Positions 23,685-34,970 of a stretch of DNA of 64,000 nt are shown piece after piece. Numbering within the stretch: position 1 is the stretch's first letter; each line of letters begins with the position of its first letter. Origin of the DNA: Parietaria judaica (lineage: Eukaryota; Streptophyta; Magnoliopsida; Rosales; Urticaceae); assembly GCA_954871525.1 (NCBI GenBank), contig OX940862.1:14838501-14902500 (forward strand), in the 5' to 3' direction. The notes beneath the pieces were generated by a model. It saw nothing but the letters and a program-made list of their open reading frames with translations, did not search any database and was not told the DNA's origin. The position numbers and the translations under genes were made by a program.

Positions 23685-25922
23685 CAGGCCCGGCCCAAGC
23701 ACTGGGCAGCTTGGGCCAACGCCCTAGTGAGAAATAAAACAAGTCACTTCCATTCGTAACGACATACATCATAGAAGCAGAGCACACAATGCATCACTAA
23801 GATATCCTAAGTTCCTAACACGCATCACCATGCTTGAAACTTAAACCGGAACACTTCCAATCCAAATACCCCAAACAAGAGAGCAAAATCTCAGACCTTT
23901 GGACTTGTCCACGAACAAGACTTCTTCGGTCGGGACGGCAGAGATTGAGCCGCCGGAGAGAGCGTCGTCGTCGATGTCTTCGGTGCTGATATTGGCCCGC
24001 CACGCCTTCTTTCCCGTCTCCTCGCTGGTCAAACCCTAATTCGAGCTTGCAGATGTCTGTCAGTTAATCTGTTTCAAAGGAGTGTTAAAGATACGATAAG
24101 CCAGGCCCGGCCCAAGCACTGGGTTGGCCCAAGGCCTCTTATTGAGAAATAATTGAACAATTCGTATTTTAAGCCCATCTAAAAAAAAGAACTCAGTAAA
24201 GAATATCTACAAGTTGTGATACAAATTCTGAAAAGTAGGCCCTCTCTCATATTTTATTGGTTAACTTCTCTTGTTCTGCCATATTATACAATTTTTTAAT
24301 TTAATATTTCTTATTCAGTTCCATACCTTAATTCTCTTATTCCCTAAATTATTAGTGAAGAGTTTAAAAAAAAACTTAAAACATAAATACTATCTTTTCG
24401 GTTTTACATTAGATAATTTACTTATTCATAGAAAATTTATTTTCATTTTTCTATAGTAAATATTCTCTTTGTTATCTATATATATATATATATATATATA
24501 AACAATTAAAATTATTCTCTTATAGTGTACACGAGGTATATAACCCGCGCGTTGCGGTTTTTTTTTTCTTAGCAAAGAGAAATTTTGATAGTTTAATATT
24601 TTTTTATTCGTATGGTATTAAAGCTATTTGATTTTTATTTTATGTTGTTATTCAATTTTTTTAAGTTTAACTACATGGTATTTATATGTAATTAGACACA
24701 AAGAGTAGTATACGTAATAAAAGTATCATTTCTTAAAGAAATACATTATTTACATCTGGTAAAATATTATTACAATATTCCTTTCGAAAAAGAAGTTTGT
24801 ATGATTTAGATCAAATAAAAGATATTTACATTATCGATTTAAAAAAAAAAAGTATTTCTCATAAATATATATACAAATATATACATACACACATGCATTA
24901 TTCTATTAATAAGACTTGGGCATATATTTAAAAAGTGTTATACTTTGTTTGGTTGACTTCTGTTGCTGCAAAATCAAATTCATATAGCTCTTATAAGTAT
25001 CACGGATTCATCAAATTATATATATTTGTAAACAATTTAATGCAGTATTGCAAGTAATAGTATACTTAAAAAAAGATTGTCAGATGAGATTATCAAACAG
25101 TATACTAGCAAATGTGCTATGCACATCCGTTCTTTTGCGCCTATTTAATAAGTAACAGCAATGAATAATAATCATTGTTTATGTTGTTTTATTTATTTTC
25201 TACTACTTTATATATTCAAGTGAGATTGTCAAACAATATATGAAACAAATATATTTAATATCGTTGTTTATATCGCTGAGATTATCAGTTAATAGAATAG
25301 TAAGAGGAAATTGATAACTAAAATGTTTATATTTCATTGAGTGATTTTATCAAACAGTATAGTTTCATCAATTCCAAAATTAAAAAATAATACACTTTGT
25401 CATATTTCCATTTCATTAACCACAATAAAACAGTGTAAAAGTCAATTAATTTCAAACACTGACAATTCAAGCAAAGAATACGAAATGAATAATCTCACAT
25501 AACCATCAACACAGAGGAAGAGATAGAAAAAAAAAAACTACGCTTGAAAGCTTTAAGGATAAGATCAACAAATGGATTGAGAAACAGAGACCTACATACC
25601 TCCTCCAATGGAGATTCAAGTGTGCGTCTTGAACTGATAATCTGAGTTTTTTTTTCCAGTTAACCTCAACGTACATCGTCGAGGGAAGTTCGGCGAGAAA
25701 GATAGTGTGTGAGAGGTGAAGAAAATAGTCGAGATAAGCAAAGAAAAAAGTATATGAAATGCAAAGAGTAGTCTATTAATGTGTTGTATAAGTTTTATTA
25801 TATCGTATAGCTCCTACAATACTGTAATCCAATAGCTCCTGCAATATTGTATTGCAGACTCCCAAAAAAAGTCTCATATTAATGATTCGCCCAAGGCCCC
25901 AAAAAGGGTTGGGCCGGCCCTG
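23685..25922. mobile_element. hAT element with captured gene fragment (Pack-type), 2.2 kb
   Basis: Flanked by the exact 8-bp direct repeat ATGAAACT (23677-23684 and 25923-25930). The left end is CAGGCCCGGCCCAAGCACTG; the complement of the right end is CAGGGCCGGCCCAACCC, one mismatch in the first 14 bases. A second copy of the left end lies inside at 24102 (CAGGCCCGGCCCAAGCACTG again). Between the two left-end copies is a fragment of a NOP53-like gene. The remainder (24160-25860) is AT-rich with a TA run at about 24479-24500 and no transposase ORF. The layout suggests the original element was 24102-25922 and that an outer left end mobilised it together with the gene piece. Confidence 0.85.
23897..24058 (-). 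pseudogene. NOP53/SMO4 first-exon fragment carried by the hAT element
   Basis: The minus-strand translation contains GKKAWRANISTEDIDD followed by DALSGGSISAVPTEEVLFVD and then KSK at a splice-donor-like AAAG/GT (23897/23896). This matches the N-terminal exon of the plant NOP53/GLTSCR2 family, nucleolar factors needed for 60S subunit maturation. The codon in the expected initiator region is TTG (24030-24032). The segment following EDIDD, which normally has an FFEK-like run, is shortened. No downstream exon is present, and intron-like sequence follows. It is a dead fragment as a protein gene, though it could give antisense or siRNA against the parent gene. It is bounded on both sides by the same transposon terminus. 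Confidence 0.72.
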
Positions 25923-25930
25923 ATGAAACT

Positions 25931-26652
25931 TAACGAAAAACACGAATTTAAATAGCAATTAACAACTTAGGAATAGGCCGCGCGATTCAACATTTAAAAT
26001 ATGAGGGTATATGACAATGATGTATTATTAAAAGAGTAAGGCGGTAGATTATCCGGTAGTAAATATGAACCGGTCTTATGGCTATTTCATCGAACAGCTG
26101 GTGGGCATAGCGAGAACACGCTTAGAATGACTGAACTCGCTGATGAATTGATGATTAAACACATTTGTTTGGATAATGAAGTGCAAAAGCACGAAGCATC
26201 AACCGACGACGAGAAAGCTCGCGACTCACCTTGCGGAGGCTGAGAGAGAAGTCTGCCACAGACCCAGAGCAGAGACGACGAGTCGTAGAGCCTCTCAGGA
26301 TGATCTGGGAGTTTTTGCTTATCCAATTTGGTTTCTACTTTCTATCACTTAAATTTTCGTCCGTTTTTAGTACAGTAATCCGGTTACGGATTGATATTGG
26401 ATTAAAAAGGCACAAGTACATAATATTTTCTTTTTAATTTTATGGAATGCCTAAAATTTAACAAGTTTTTTAAAATAGTGACAATTTTATTAGAAAATAT
26501 TTGTGCTATTTAATATGAAAAGAAAGACAAACGGTAATTAAGATTAATTTTTTTTTCTAAGATTAAATTTTCTTTTTCATGAAAATTATTAGAATTAAAT
26601 TTTATATAGACACATATTAATATATGATTTTTATTATTTAATTTGTCTGGAC
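25931..26652. other. intergenic with a possible orphan exon
   Basis: On the minus strand, 26090-26330 contains a GC-richer patch with an exon-like start and a donor-like CCGCAAG/GTGAGTCG near 26231-26240. No protein family is recognised and no partner exon was found. The remainder is AT-rich. Confidence 0.3.
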
Positions 26653-26822
26653 CAATGTATTAAATTTCTCTGCCCATTGAATTTTTTTTTTCGAGGATAT
26701 GCGAAACGATATATCCATCGGCATATCCATCGACATACCTTTTAAGATACTCATCGACAAACGATATATCCGTAAAATGAAAAATACGAAACGATATCGG
26801 CAAGCGATATTTAAAAACCTTG
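26653..26822. mobile_element. small hAT MITE (170 bp)
   Basis: Left end CAATGTATTAAATTTCTC; complement of right end CAAGGTTTTTAAATATCGC. Flanking direct repeats are GTCTGGAC (26645-26652) and GTCTAGAC (26823-26830), 7 of 8 identical. The interior has repeated CGATATATCC/ACGATAT words. Size, 8-bp TSD and CA-type ends fit a hAT-derived MITE; the imperfect TSD implies some age. Confidence 0.65.
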
Positions 26823-26830
26823 GTCTAGAC

Positions 26831-28579
26831 TAAGGAGACGAATTATTTTGTAAAAACATAAAAGATAATACTGAAAGATACATTGGGCAAAATTTTGACT
26901 ATATTTTCTCTACAAGAATGTGAGGAAATGTAAACGGGTGAGAGATCAGATGTGACATGTGAATTTGGGCTACAAATCTCATGGATTAAATATTCAATTG
27001 GGCCAATGAGTTTGGGTCTCAAAACGTTTATCTGCTAGTTTTGAACGGATTTTTCTATTTGAGTTCCCCCCCCCCCCCCCCCCCCCCCCCTCAAAAAAAA
27101 AAAAGTTTTATTTTAATTTAAAATGTCGTTTTTGTCGATAAATGGTTTCTCTTTTTTTATGATTATCGATGAATTTTCGAGGATTATCGATAGAAAATTA
27201 CTAAATCTGTAGCTTATCGTCATCGAAACTTATCAAGGATTATCGATGAAAAACAACTAAAATGTTTTAAGAATATATTTACTAAGTTTACAAAACATAT
27301 ATAAATAAAAAAATAATCTCACTCCCACACATGTAAATACTTAAATAAAATCATGTTATACTAAAACAAATGTAAATAAAACCATTCCATGCTTAAACTT
27401 AAACATAAGAAAATAAAAATAAGATTGAAAGATACTACATAATTACTATTTGGCTTTGTGGAGAAGTCCCACACTGAACAAATAAAAATGAATGAAAAAA
27501 ACACATTTGTTTGAATTTGGAAAGTTTCACATTGAACAAATACAAATAAAACAATAACTAGTATATAAATAACAATCCTTATTTCAAAATCCAAGCAACT
27601 CAACTTATATATCTTGATAGTACTTGGCTATGAACGCATCGTATTTGCTCTCGTAGGAAAACCAATTTTTAACACTTTCCGTTAATCATTTTAACCCGTT
27701 AAATGCTTGGTATAGAAACTACGAGATAGTGCTTCGCGATTTAGGGATTAAAATAAGTAAATGTGGTATAAATACACATTACTAAGAATTTTGAAGTTCA
27801 TTTTTTGTTTAAAATATCGTTTAATTAGAGTTGTTTTGCTTAAAATGGGAAGAAGACTCAGTTTAGGTCATGGGAAGTTATATTTTTTTCCTTGAAAGTA
27901 CTTTTGTTGAAAATTATTGAAAATTGCATTTTTTTTCTTCTGAAAAGTACCTTTTTTTACACGGTTTTATGAATAATCGATTTACATGAATATTTGCCGA
28001 TGAGTACTGGCCACACGGATAAGAGATTATTATCGAGGATAATCGATGAAATTCAAACCCTTTTAAGAAGAACAAGCGACATATTTTGCAAAACCATAGT
28101 CTCATTGAGACCACTATTATACAATTTAGAACATAGCATTGTTAAAATGATTAATTCATTTCATGTTACAGTTATAATACTCGGCCCAATTGATTGTGTA
28201 TACCCAATACTTTATTTTCTTCGCCTTTTTACCGTTGGATTTTCTATTTTTTTTTTTTTTATACAGAATAGCTGCCTAATTTTTTTAGTACGATCGAGCC
28301 TTGAGCTTCAAAATTCTGTACCTCATCGGCTTGGCCGCTTCGGCAATTTGAGCCAACCCGTATGCCTAGCTCTGTCTAAAGTCTAAAAGATAATTACAAT
28401 AGAACTTTATTAAATTAATAATTTTGATACGATAAGTGAAACACTTATGATTAATTTTCTTTCTTCGATAAATTAATAAATTTAATAAAAAAATAAAATT
28501 CTTCAATCTTAATAATATTAATTAATTAAGGTTTTGTATAAATTTTTAACTATTCAAAAGTGAAAAGCAAGGGCCTATG
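26831..28579. other. intergenic; TATCGATGA-rich segment
   Basis: AT-rich. Words of the type TTATCGATGA/ATCGAGGAT recur near 27166-27250 and again near 27970-28050, as if subterminal repeats of a further transposon of about 0.9-1.0 kb (roughly 27118-28080). No convincing terminal inverted repeat or TSD was found. No gene recognised. Confidence 0.35.
27066..27090. repeat. poly-C tract
   Basis: A run of 25 C, then T, C and a run of A. Long poly-C is rare in plant DNA. The run length may also be affected by sequencing or assembly error. Confidence 0.9.
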
Positions 28580-28710
28580 GCCCGAACACAGGCCATAACA
28601 GAACGACAATGTATTACACCGAGCTAAAGCACTGCCTCTTTTGGGCCCAAACACTTGGCCCATAATGAAAACGACACCGTATCATACCGACCTAGAGTAC
28701 TGCCTCTTTT
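28580..28710. repeat. tandem duplication upstream of ABCF1
   Basis: Two diverged copies of a unit of about 65 bp. Each starts GCCC(G/A)AACAC, then a GGCC(C)ATAA word, GAA(A)ACGACA, and ends GCACTGCCTCTTTT or GTACTGCCTCTTTT. They carry GGGCC/GGCCCA words resembling site II elements found in promoters of translation-related and housekeeping genes. They lie about 360-490 bp before the ABCF1 start codon. Confidence 0.7.
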
Positions 28711-28777
28711 GACTGAATGGAATTCATAGCACACACGCAAACTCAACAAATGCCCTAACCAAGTCCCTCCCCTTTCG

Positions 28778-28806
28778 CCACGTGGTAGCCACTCGCCCTA
28801 TAAATA
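28778..28806 (+). promoter_or_regulatory. G-box and TATA box of ABCF1
   Basis: CCACGTGG (28778-28785) contains a G-box, and TATAAATA (28799-28806) lies just downstream. The start codon is at 29069, leaving a leader of about 235 nt. The motifs are seen directly; their use is inferred. Confidence 0.55.
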
Positions 28807-29068
28807 CTCCCTCCACTTCCCCTTCCCAAACCCTCTTCGACCCTCGCTTGCCTTGGGTTGCAATTCCTCCTCATCGACCACAACCAGGAGCACCCACCAC
28901 CCAGATCTCACCAACCCTAGATCCCACCGCCATCGCCCACCTCCCGTCCCTCGATCTCGCAAGGTCCGGATTGCGAAGCCTTTTCTCGGTTCGATTTCGG
29001 ATTTCCACCTTCTCGCGGTTCCTGATTTGGTTTTCTAGGGTTTTTTTCGATTGGAGCAGCTTGTAAGG

Positions 29069-31711
29069 ATGGTTTCGGACGCGAGCAAGAAGAAGGCGGC
29101 GCAGAAGAAGGCCGCGGCGGCGGCCAAGCGGGGAGGCAAAGCGGCGGCGTCTGCCTCTTCAAAGGCGGCGGCGGAGTCACAGAACGGCGCTGATAAGCTC
29201 GCAGATGGGGTTGAGGCGCTCATGATTTCCGATCGGACCTGCACTGGCGTGCTCTGCTCGCATCCTCTTTCCAGAGATATTCGCGTAAGTCTCAGAGCTC
29301 AATATGGCTAGGGTTTGGATTAGTGTTAGGTTGAGACGATTATGTTTGATTTTTCAGGACAGTGCTTGAAATTTCGTGAATATTTGTAGTTAGTTTTGGC
29401 GTAAGATGGATTTTCGATCTAGTCTGTTATTGCATCTGTGCTTCGGAATTGAATGGGGATTTACTTTTGCTCCAATTTTTTTGTTCTCGTATGGAATTTT
29501 TTTGTATTTGATTCTTATTTTTATAACTTATAGTTTATGTTTCTTAATCATTCTCATTAAGCTTTTTATACCATATTTGAAAATCCCTATAATTCAACTT
29601 TGAAGTGATAGATTGAAGTTATCTACGGTTGGTACTTGGGATATAAAACTAATTTATCTTGACATTGCAGATAGAGTCTTTATCCGTCACGTTCCATGGA
29701 CATGATCTCATCGTGGACTCTGAACTCGAGCTTAATTATGGCAGGTTTGGCACATCATCCTAGTATCAGCTGAATTTTCTGATGAATTATGGTATATTTG
29801 AGTCTGATGATTTTGTTGTTATAACTTGTCAGACGGTATGGTTTGCTCGGACTTAACGGGTGCGGGAAGTCAACTCTTTTGACTGCTATCGGGATGCGGG
29901 AGCTTCCTATTCCAGACCATATGGATATCTACCACTTGACTCGAGAAATTGATGCTTCGGACATGTCTTCACTCGAGGCTGTTATTAGCTGTGACGAGGA
30001 GAGGATAAAGTTAGAAAAAGAAGCTGAAATGTTGGGCGCTCAAGTTGGTCAATGTCTATAAATAATGTGCTTTTAGACCTCGAGTACCTTTGAATTTCTA
30101 GCTAATATTTTTTTTGGCTTCCTTACCTATTTTGAATCTAGGAGGATGGAGGCGGGGAACAGCTGGAGCGCGTTTATGAGCGTTTAGAAGCTATGGACGC
30201 GGCCACGGCTGAGAAACGTGCCGCTGAAATATTGTTTGGACTTGGTTTTACCAAGCAGATGCAGGCGAAGAAGACTCGGGATTTCTCCGGTGGATGGAGA
30301 ATGAGAATTGCGTTGGCTAGGGCACTATTTATCAACCCAACAATTCTGTTGCTTGATGAGCCTACAAATCATCTCGGTAAGCAATACTTATAACGCAAAA
30401 GCAGCGTAGTTTTTGTTTTAGGTGTTTCCCATTTGAGTTGTTTTATTAGTATTCTTGCGATAATAAATTATATATATGTATGGTGAAAGAAATATGATAT
30501 GTATACTATTAAAATATTCTTTATGTTTGGGTTGCTTTAAGTTTTTATTTTTAGTATCAGCAGCGCCAGGTTGTTTTTCTAGTTCATAGTTTGCTCTACC
30601 ATGGTTCATTATTTCTTGGATTTATTTTAGTATAATTCTATATACGTGTGCAGACCTGGAAGCATGTGTCTGGCTAGAGGAGATGCTGAAGAACTTCGAG
30701 CGTATTCTGGTGGTGGTGTCGCACTCCCAAGATTTTCTGAATGGAGTTTGCACGAACATCATCCACATGCAGAGCAAGAAGCTCAAAATCTACTCTGGAA
30801 ATTATGACCAGTATGTCCAGACCCGTTCGGAGCTGGAGGAGAACCAGATGAAGCAGTACAAGTGGGAGCAGGAACAGATCGCTAACATGAAGGAGTACAT
30901 TGCTCGATTTGGTCACGGGTCTGCTAAATTGGCCCGTCAGGCACAGAGCAAAGAGAAAACGTTAGCCAAGATGGAACGAGGTGGTCTCACCGAGAAGGTC
31001 GCTAGAGACCACGTTTTGGTGTTCCGCTTCGTTGACGTTGGAAAGCTTCCGCCACCTGTTCTCCAATTCGTCGAGGTCTCATTCGGGTACACGCCGGAGA
31101 ATCTCATCTACAAGAACATTGACTTTGGTGTTGACCTCGACTCTCGAATTGCACTCGTGGGTCCTAACGGCGCTGGGAAAAGCACGCTCTTGAAATTAAT
31201 GACCGGCGAGCTCGTTCCGAATGACGGCATGGTGCGGCGTCACAACCACTTGAGGATCGCGCAGTACCACCAGCATCTGACGGAGAAGCTCGACATGGAG
31301 ATGTCGGCTTTGCTCTACATGATCCGTGAGTACCCCGGAAACGAGGAGGAGAAGATGAGAGCGGCGATCGGGAGATTCGGGCTCACTGGCAAGGCCCAGG
31401 TCATGCCCATGAAGAATCTCTCCGACGGCCAACGGAGTAGGGTCATCTTCGCCTGGCTGGCGTTCCGGCAGCCGCAGATGCTCCTTCTCGACGAGCCAAC
31501 CAACCATTTGGATATCGAGACGATCGATTCGCTCGCGGAGGCGCTGAAGGAGTGGGACGGGGGTTTGGTTCTGGTGAGCCACGATTTCCGGCTCATCAAC
31601 CAGGTGGCGAAGGAGATCTGGGTGTGCGAGAACTTGAAGGTGACGAAGTGGGGAGGCGATATTATGGATTTCAAGCGGCACCTGAAGAAGAAGGCGGGTT
31701 TATCCGAATGA
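29069..31711 (+). CDS. ABCF1: ABC transporter F family member 1 (GCN-type ABC-F ATPase)
   Basis: Five exons: 29069-29284, 29671-29744, 29833-30043, 30142-30376 and 30654-31711; 597 residues, close to the usual 595 of plant ABCF1. ABC-F proteins are soluble twin-ATPase proteins without membrane segments; the group includes the GCN20/ABCF relatives that act on ribosomes or with GCN2 kinase. N-terminus [20 protein letters not shown] is a Lys/Ala-rich extension. Domain 1: Walker [10 protein letters not shown] at about 102-110, signature SGGWR at about 216-220, Walker [11 protein letters not shown] at about 236-245. A charged linker with the helix from [17 protein letters not shown] follows. Domain 2: Walker [10 protein letters not shown] at 415-423, signature LSDGQ at 501-505, Walker [12 protein letters not shown] at about 522-532. 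All key residues are intact. The third exon's donor is CAA/GTTGGT, somewhat weak but in frame. The last exon holds 60% of the protein. I used the ATG at 29069 because it gives the conserved N-terminus. Confidence 0.96.
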
Positions 31712-34499
31712 GAGGTTGGTATTTCCGACTCGGACTGAGCCGCGCATTAGATTACGAGGAGGTTGTAAAGATTTTGCAGGCTGTGTCTTATTAATTTAGA
31801 GGCCAATACGAACGCTCCTACACAACAGGGCACATATTCTAATGCTCTGTGAGTGTGTCTCATTATTATTTTTATATTCTCAGGTGTCGTTTTTTCTTTT
31901 CTATTTGTTATTATTATTATTAGCAGCCAAGTGGTTGGTGTGGACTGTTGTACACTCGCTTGACGTTTTTGCATTACTGAACTAATACACTTTTACTTTT
32001 GAGTGCATAAGTTAATCTTCTTTCTTCTATTTAAACTTAGAGGTTCAACATGTATGCTTTACATATATAATAAGCGACTCATACTTGTGTCCTCCTTATA
32101 GTTTGGGACTTTAAACCGTCGGTCTCGGGCTTCTGGGAGCCTAGACCCCTTTCATTCCCACAGCTCTTTCTGCAGTGAATGCTATTTTGAACAACAAAAA
32201 GGAAAAGGCTAAAGGAAAAGAAAAGAATAAAAAATGATTTGTTTGTATTCTGTTTTTTGCAATTAGATTTGGATTTAGTGTTATTCATGACGTGAACTCG
32301 GATTTTGCATTTGGTGTTTTGAATTTGTACTTAGATTTCGTATTTTGAATTTGTACTCAGTCTCGGATTTGGTAATTTTCATTTTGGATTGGATTTTTAT
32401 TTTCTTTCTCATTTACTGACCTGAATTTTGTCACGGATTTTTCCCGATTTTTGTCTTGATTTTCAGACCTAAAAAAATCAGGATTTTTATATGCGTTTCA
32501 AATCTGGTTCTGAAAAAAAACCAAGAATTTTCCGAACCGGAACTAATTCCAACTAATTCCAGGACATGATAACTATGTCTCGGTTTTTCTGAGTTAGGGT
32601 CAAAAAATGGCAAAATTCTCGGTTCTTGGTTCCGCTTTCACCCCTAGTTCTACAAGGCTCTAATCCCTAAGAAACCCTATAATCTTAGCTCTCGATGAAG
32701 TGGTTAGTATGACTTTCTCTGTTCTTGATTCGATTGGTTTCTAAGAATCTTGGTATAAAAAAGTGGAGGAAATTGTTTTTAAACTCTATTTTTTTACCAT
32801 TATAAACATGATTTTTGATGTAAGAGTACTATTACATTTTTATTGTATTTTAGTACAAAATTTAAAATAATCTTTATATGCCACATGTCATAATACACAA
32901 AGATTTTACTCTTTTCTTATTTCTCTTATCGTTTATAAAATAATATGACATTTATACAATAGGGACAATAGCGGGGGGATTATTAAATGTTATATATATA
33001 TAGATATATATAAATATAAAAGAGAGAGGTGAGATCCACGCAAACGTGAACAACTTAAAACACGTAGCTTGACACTTAACAGAATAAAAATTGAGTATAT
33101 ATGAAAGGGTATTTTTTTTTTACATTATTTATCTTTGTTGCAATAAGAAAGAATGAGAGTACAAGTTATATTTTGAGTAATTTATGAATAATTTGCTTGT
33201 AATTTTGTTTCTACTAACTCTTATATTGTGAAAAAATTTCTTTGCTTATACAAATATATATATCGATCTCAATTTAGACGTAATAGAAGTATTTTAAAAT
33301 TCTAATATTGTCATTTTTTTTAAGTAGTTTCATAGTTATATTGACTTTCTCGCTATGCATTATTTTGTCTAGGATTACGAGACAAGACTATCTGGTTTAT
33401 AAAATGCCAGCAAGTCGGCAAATAAATATAGGATATATCGTACACATCATGCACGACTCAAGTTGAGCGTGCTAGATTTTATCTTTAATGATTGTAGCAA
33501 GTGCGTGAGAATTACTTACTGTATGGTAAAAAAATAAAATTGGAACCCTATTTCACAAGGAATCTAGATAAAATAATTACAGATATTTTGAAGTACTTAT
33601 TGGAGTCAATGAACCTTACCATTAACGTACGTGTATGAGATTAATACTCTGTCCTATAATTTACGGACACAACACCTTTCAATCTCTGTCTGATTGGTCA
33701 TCAATGCTAAAGACAAAATGGTCGAACATACGATATTCGGTATTTTTTAGGTTTACAATTACGGTTAATAACGGAGTAAGTTACTCAAACGAAAATAATG
33801 TTAAATCGAAAAAAATGGACAAAATTATAGAGTCGGAGCAGAATAATAGACATTCGTAACTTCAAACTTGAAAAAAAAAATTGATTTATATATCGGCAGA
33901 AAAATCACAATATTAAGTAGTTATACCGTGATTGACCCTTAAAATTTATACTAACTTGATATATTCTTATGAAGTCACAGAGAATTACTTAAATTATATT
34001 ATGATTCATGTGACAATTATACGTTTACATTTTTTTTCCTTTATTCTATGATGCACCCGTTTCCTCAACAACCTTCCAAACTTTTAGGAACTTTCCCCCC
34101 TTCATGCTAGAAGCAAGAAAATCCAAGTTATACATATACACACATGTATATACATATACATCATTCCAGATTTCCATCGAATTGGGTCCAAACTGAAACG
34201 TTGATACTTTGCATCCGTACGAGCACAGCATTGTTACATTAATCAACAATGTAACATATGATTTGCTAGTACTTCTTATATATTTAAACATATGTATATT
34301 TATATAGCATATAAGCAACGGAGAACGGACCATATGATCAAAGGGCAGAAGATGTTAGCCAAAAACTATTATAGGGTAATAGTAAGTTCAAGAGATCGAC
34401 TAACTCATTTCTTGGTCCCAAAAATAGCTAGAAACAATGAATGCTGCGACGATACACATGAAACCACCAAAAGTCCAATGCTCATCATCATCATCATAT
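31712..34499. other. intergenic, no gene recognised
   Basis: ABCF1 3'UTR to roughly 32000, then AT-rich DNA. A sequence near 32630-32646 reads, on the complement, TAGGGGTGAAAGCGGAACC, like a hAT terminus, preceded by repeated AATTTGTACT/CGGATTT words. No partner end was found. TA-rich runs occur around 32990-33020. Confidence 0.4.
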
Positions 34500-34916
34500 T
34501 CAGTAGCTCTGTACCATAGAATTCCACGGGCCCCACAATATCGGCACCGACGGAGATTCCTCGTCCGACGAGCTAGTCTCGCCCCACCGCCGCCCGTCCT
34601 CGGCGAGGATCTTCTCGAGCTCGCAGGGCCGACACAGCACGACAAGCGCGCCTTTCCCTTCGAAGCCGAACTCCTCTGCCGCCATCTCAAGCAATTTCTG
34701 GAACGTCGGATGGGCCAGGCACCGAAGCGGCACCACGAACCGCTTCGGCCCCTCCAAGCCGCCTGCTGCGATCACCGCAAAGTGGCCCTCCTTCACATCG
34801 TTCGGGACCGGTGAGGGTCTCGGCTTCACCAGCGACAGTCCCTTCTGGAGCTTTTCGGCTAGGGTTACCGTCTTTTTCTTGCCGTTGGTCAGAGAAGAAG
34901 CTCTTGACTTTGCCAT
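34500..34916 (-). CDS. SAUR-like auxin-responsive protein
   Basis: An intronless 138-residue minus-strand gene with ATG at 34914-34916. SAURs are small, short-lived proteins that inhibit PP2C.D phosphatases, thereby activating plasma-membrane H+-ATPases and promoting cell expansion. The SAUR core spans about residues 42-105: EGHFAVIAAGG, then PKRFVVPLRCLAHPTFQKLL, then EMAAEEFGFEGKGALVVLCR and PCELEKIL. The N-terminal 40 residues are basic, as in longer SAURs; the C-terminal 30 are Ser/Glu/Pro-rich and variable. Absence of introns and high GC relative to the surroundings are typical. Genes of this family often occur in clusters, but no second SAUR lies in this window. Assignment to the family is firm, to a particular member not. 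Confidence 0.93.
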   Translation of the reverse strand: MAKSRASSLTNGKKKTVTLAEKLQKGLSLVKPRPSPVPNDVKEGHFAVIAAGGLEGPKRFVVPLRCLAHPTFQKLLEMAAEEFGFEGKGALVVLCRPCELEKILAEDGRRWGETSSSDEESPSVPILWGPWNSMVQSY

Positions 34917-34952
34917 TTTGTTGTGTTGAACTTGAAGTGTTGTTACTTTTGC

Positions 34953-34970
34953 TATATATATATATATACA
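34953..34970 (-). promoter_or_regulatory. TATA-rich promoter element of the SAUR gene
   Basis: A TATATATATATATA stretch 37-54 bp upstream of the SAUR start codon on the minus strand. It could act as TATA box, although that would give a very short leader; a site further upstream is also possible. Confidence 0.35.

Noticed and set aside
24102..25922. The inner part of the Pack-type hAT as an independent, nested element
   Set aside because: The 8 bp before 24102 (CGATAAGC) do not match the 8 bp after 25922 (ATGAAACT); the outer left end at 23685 does match.
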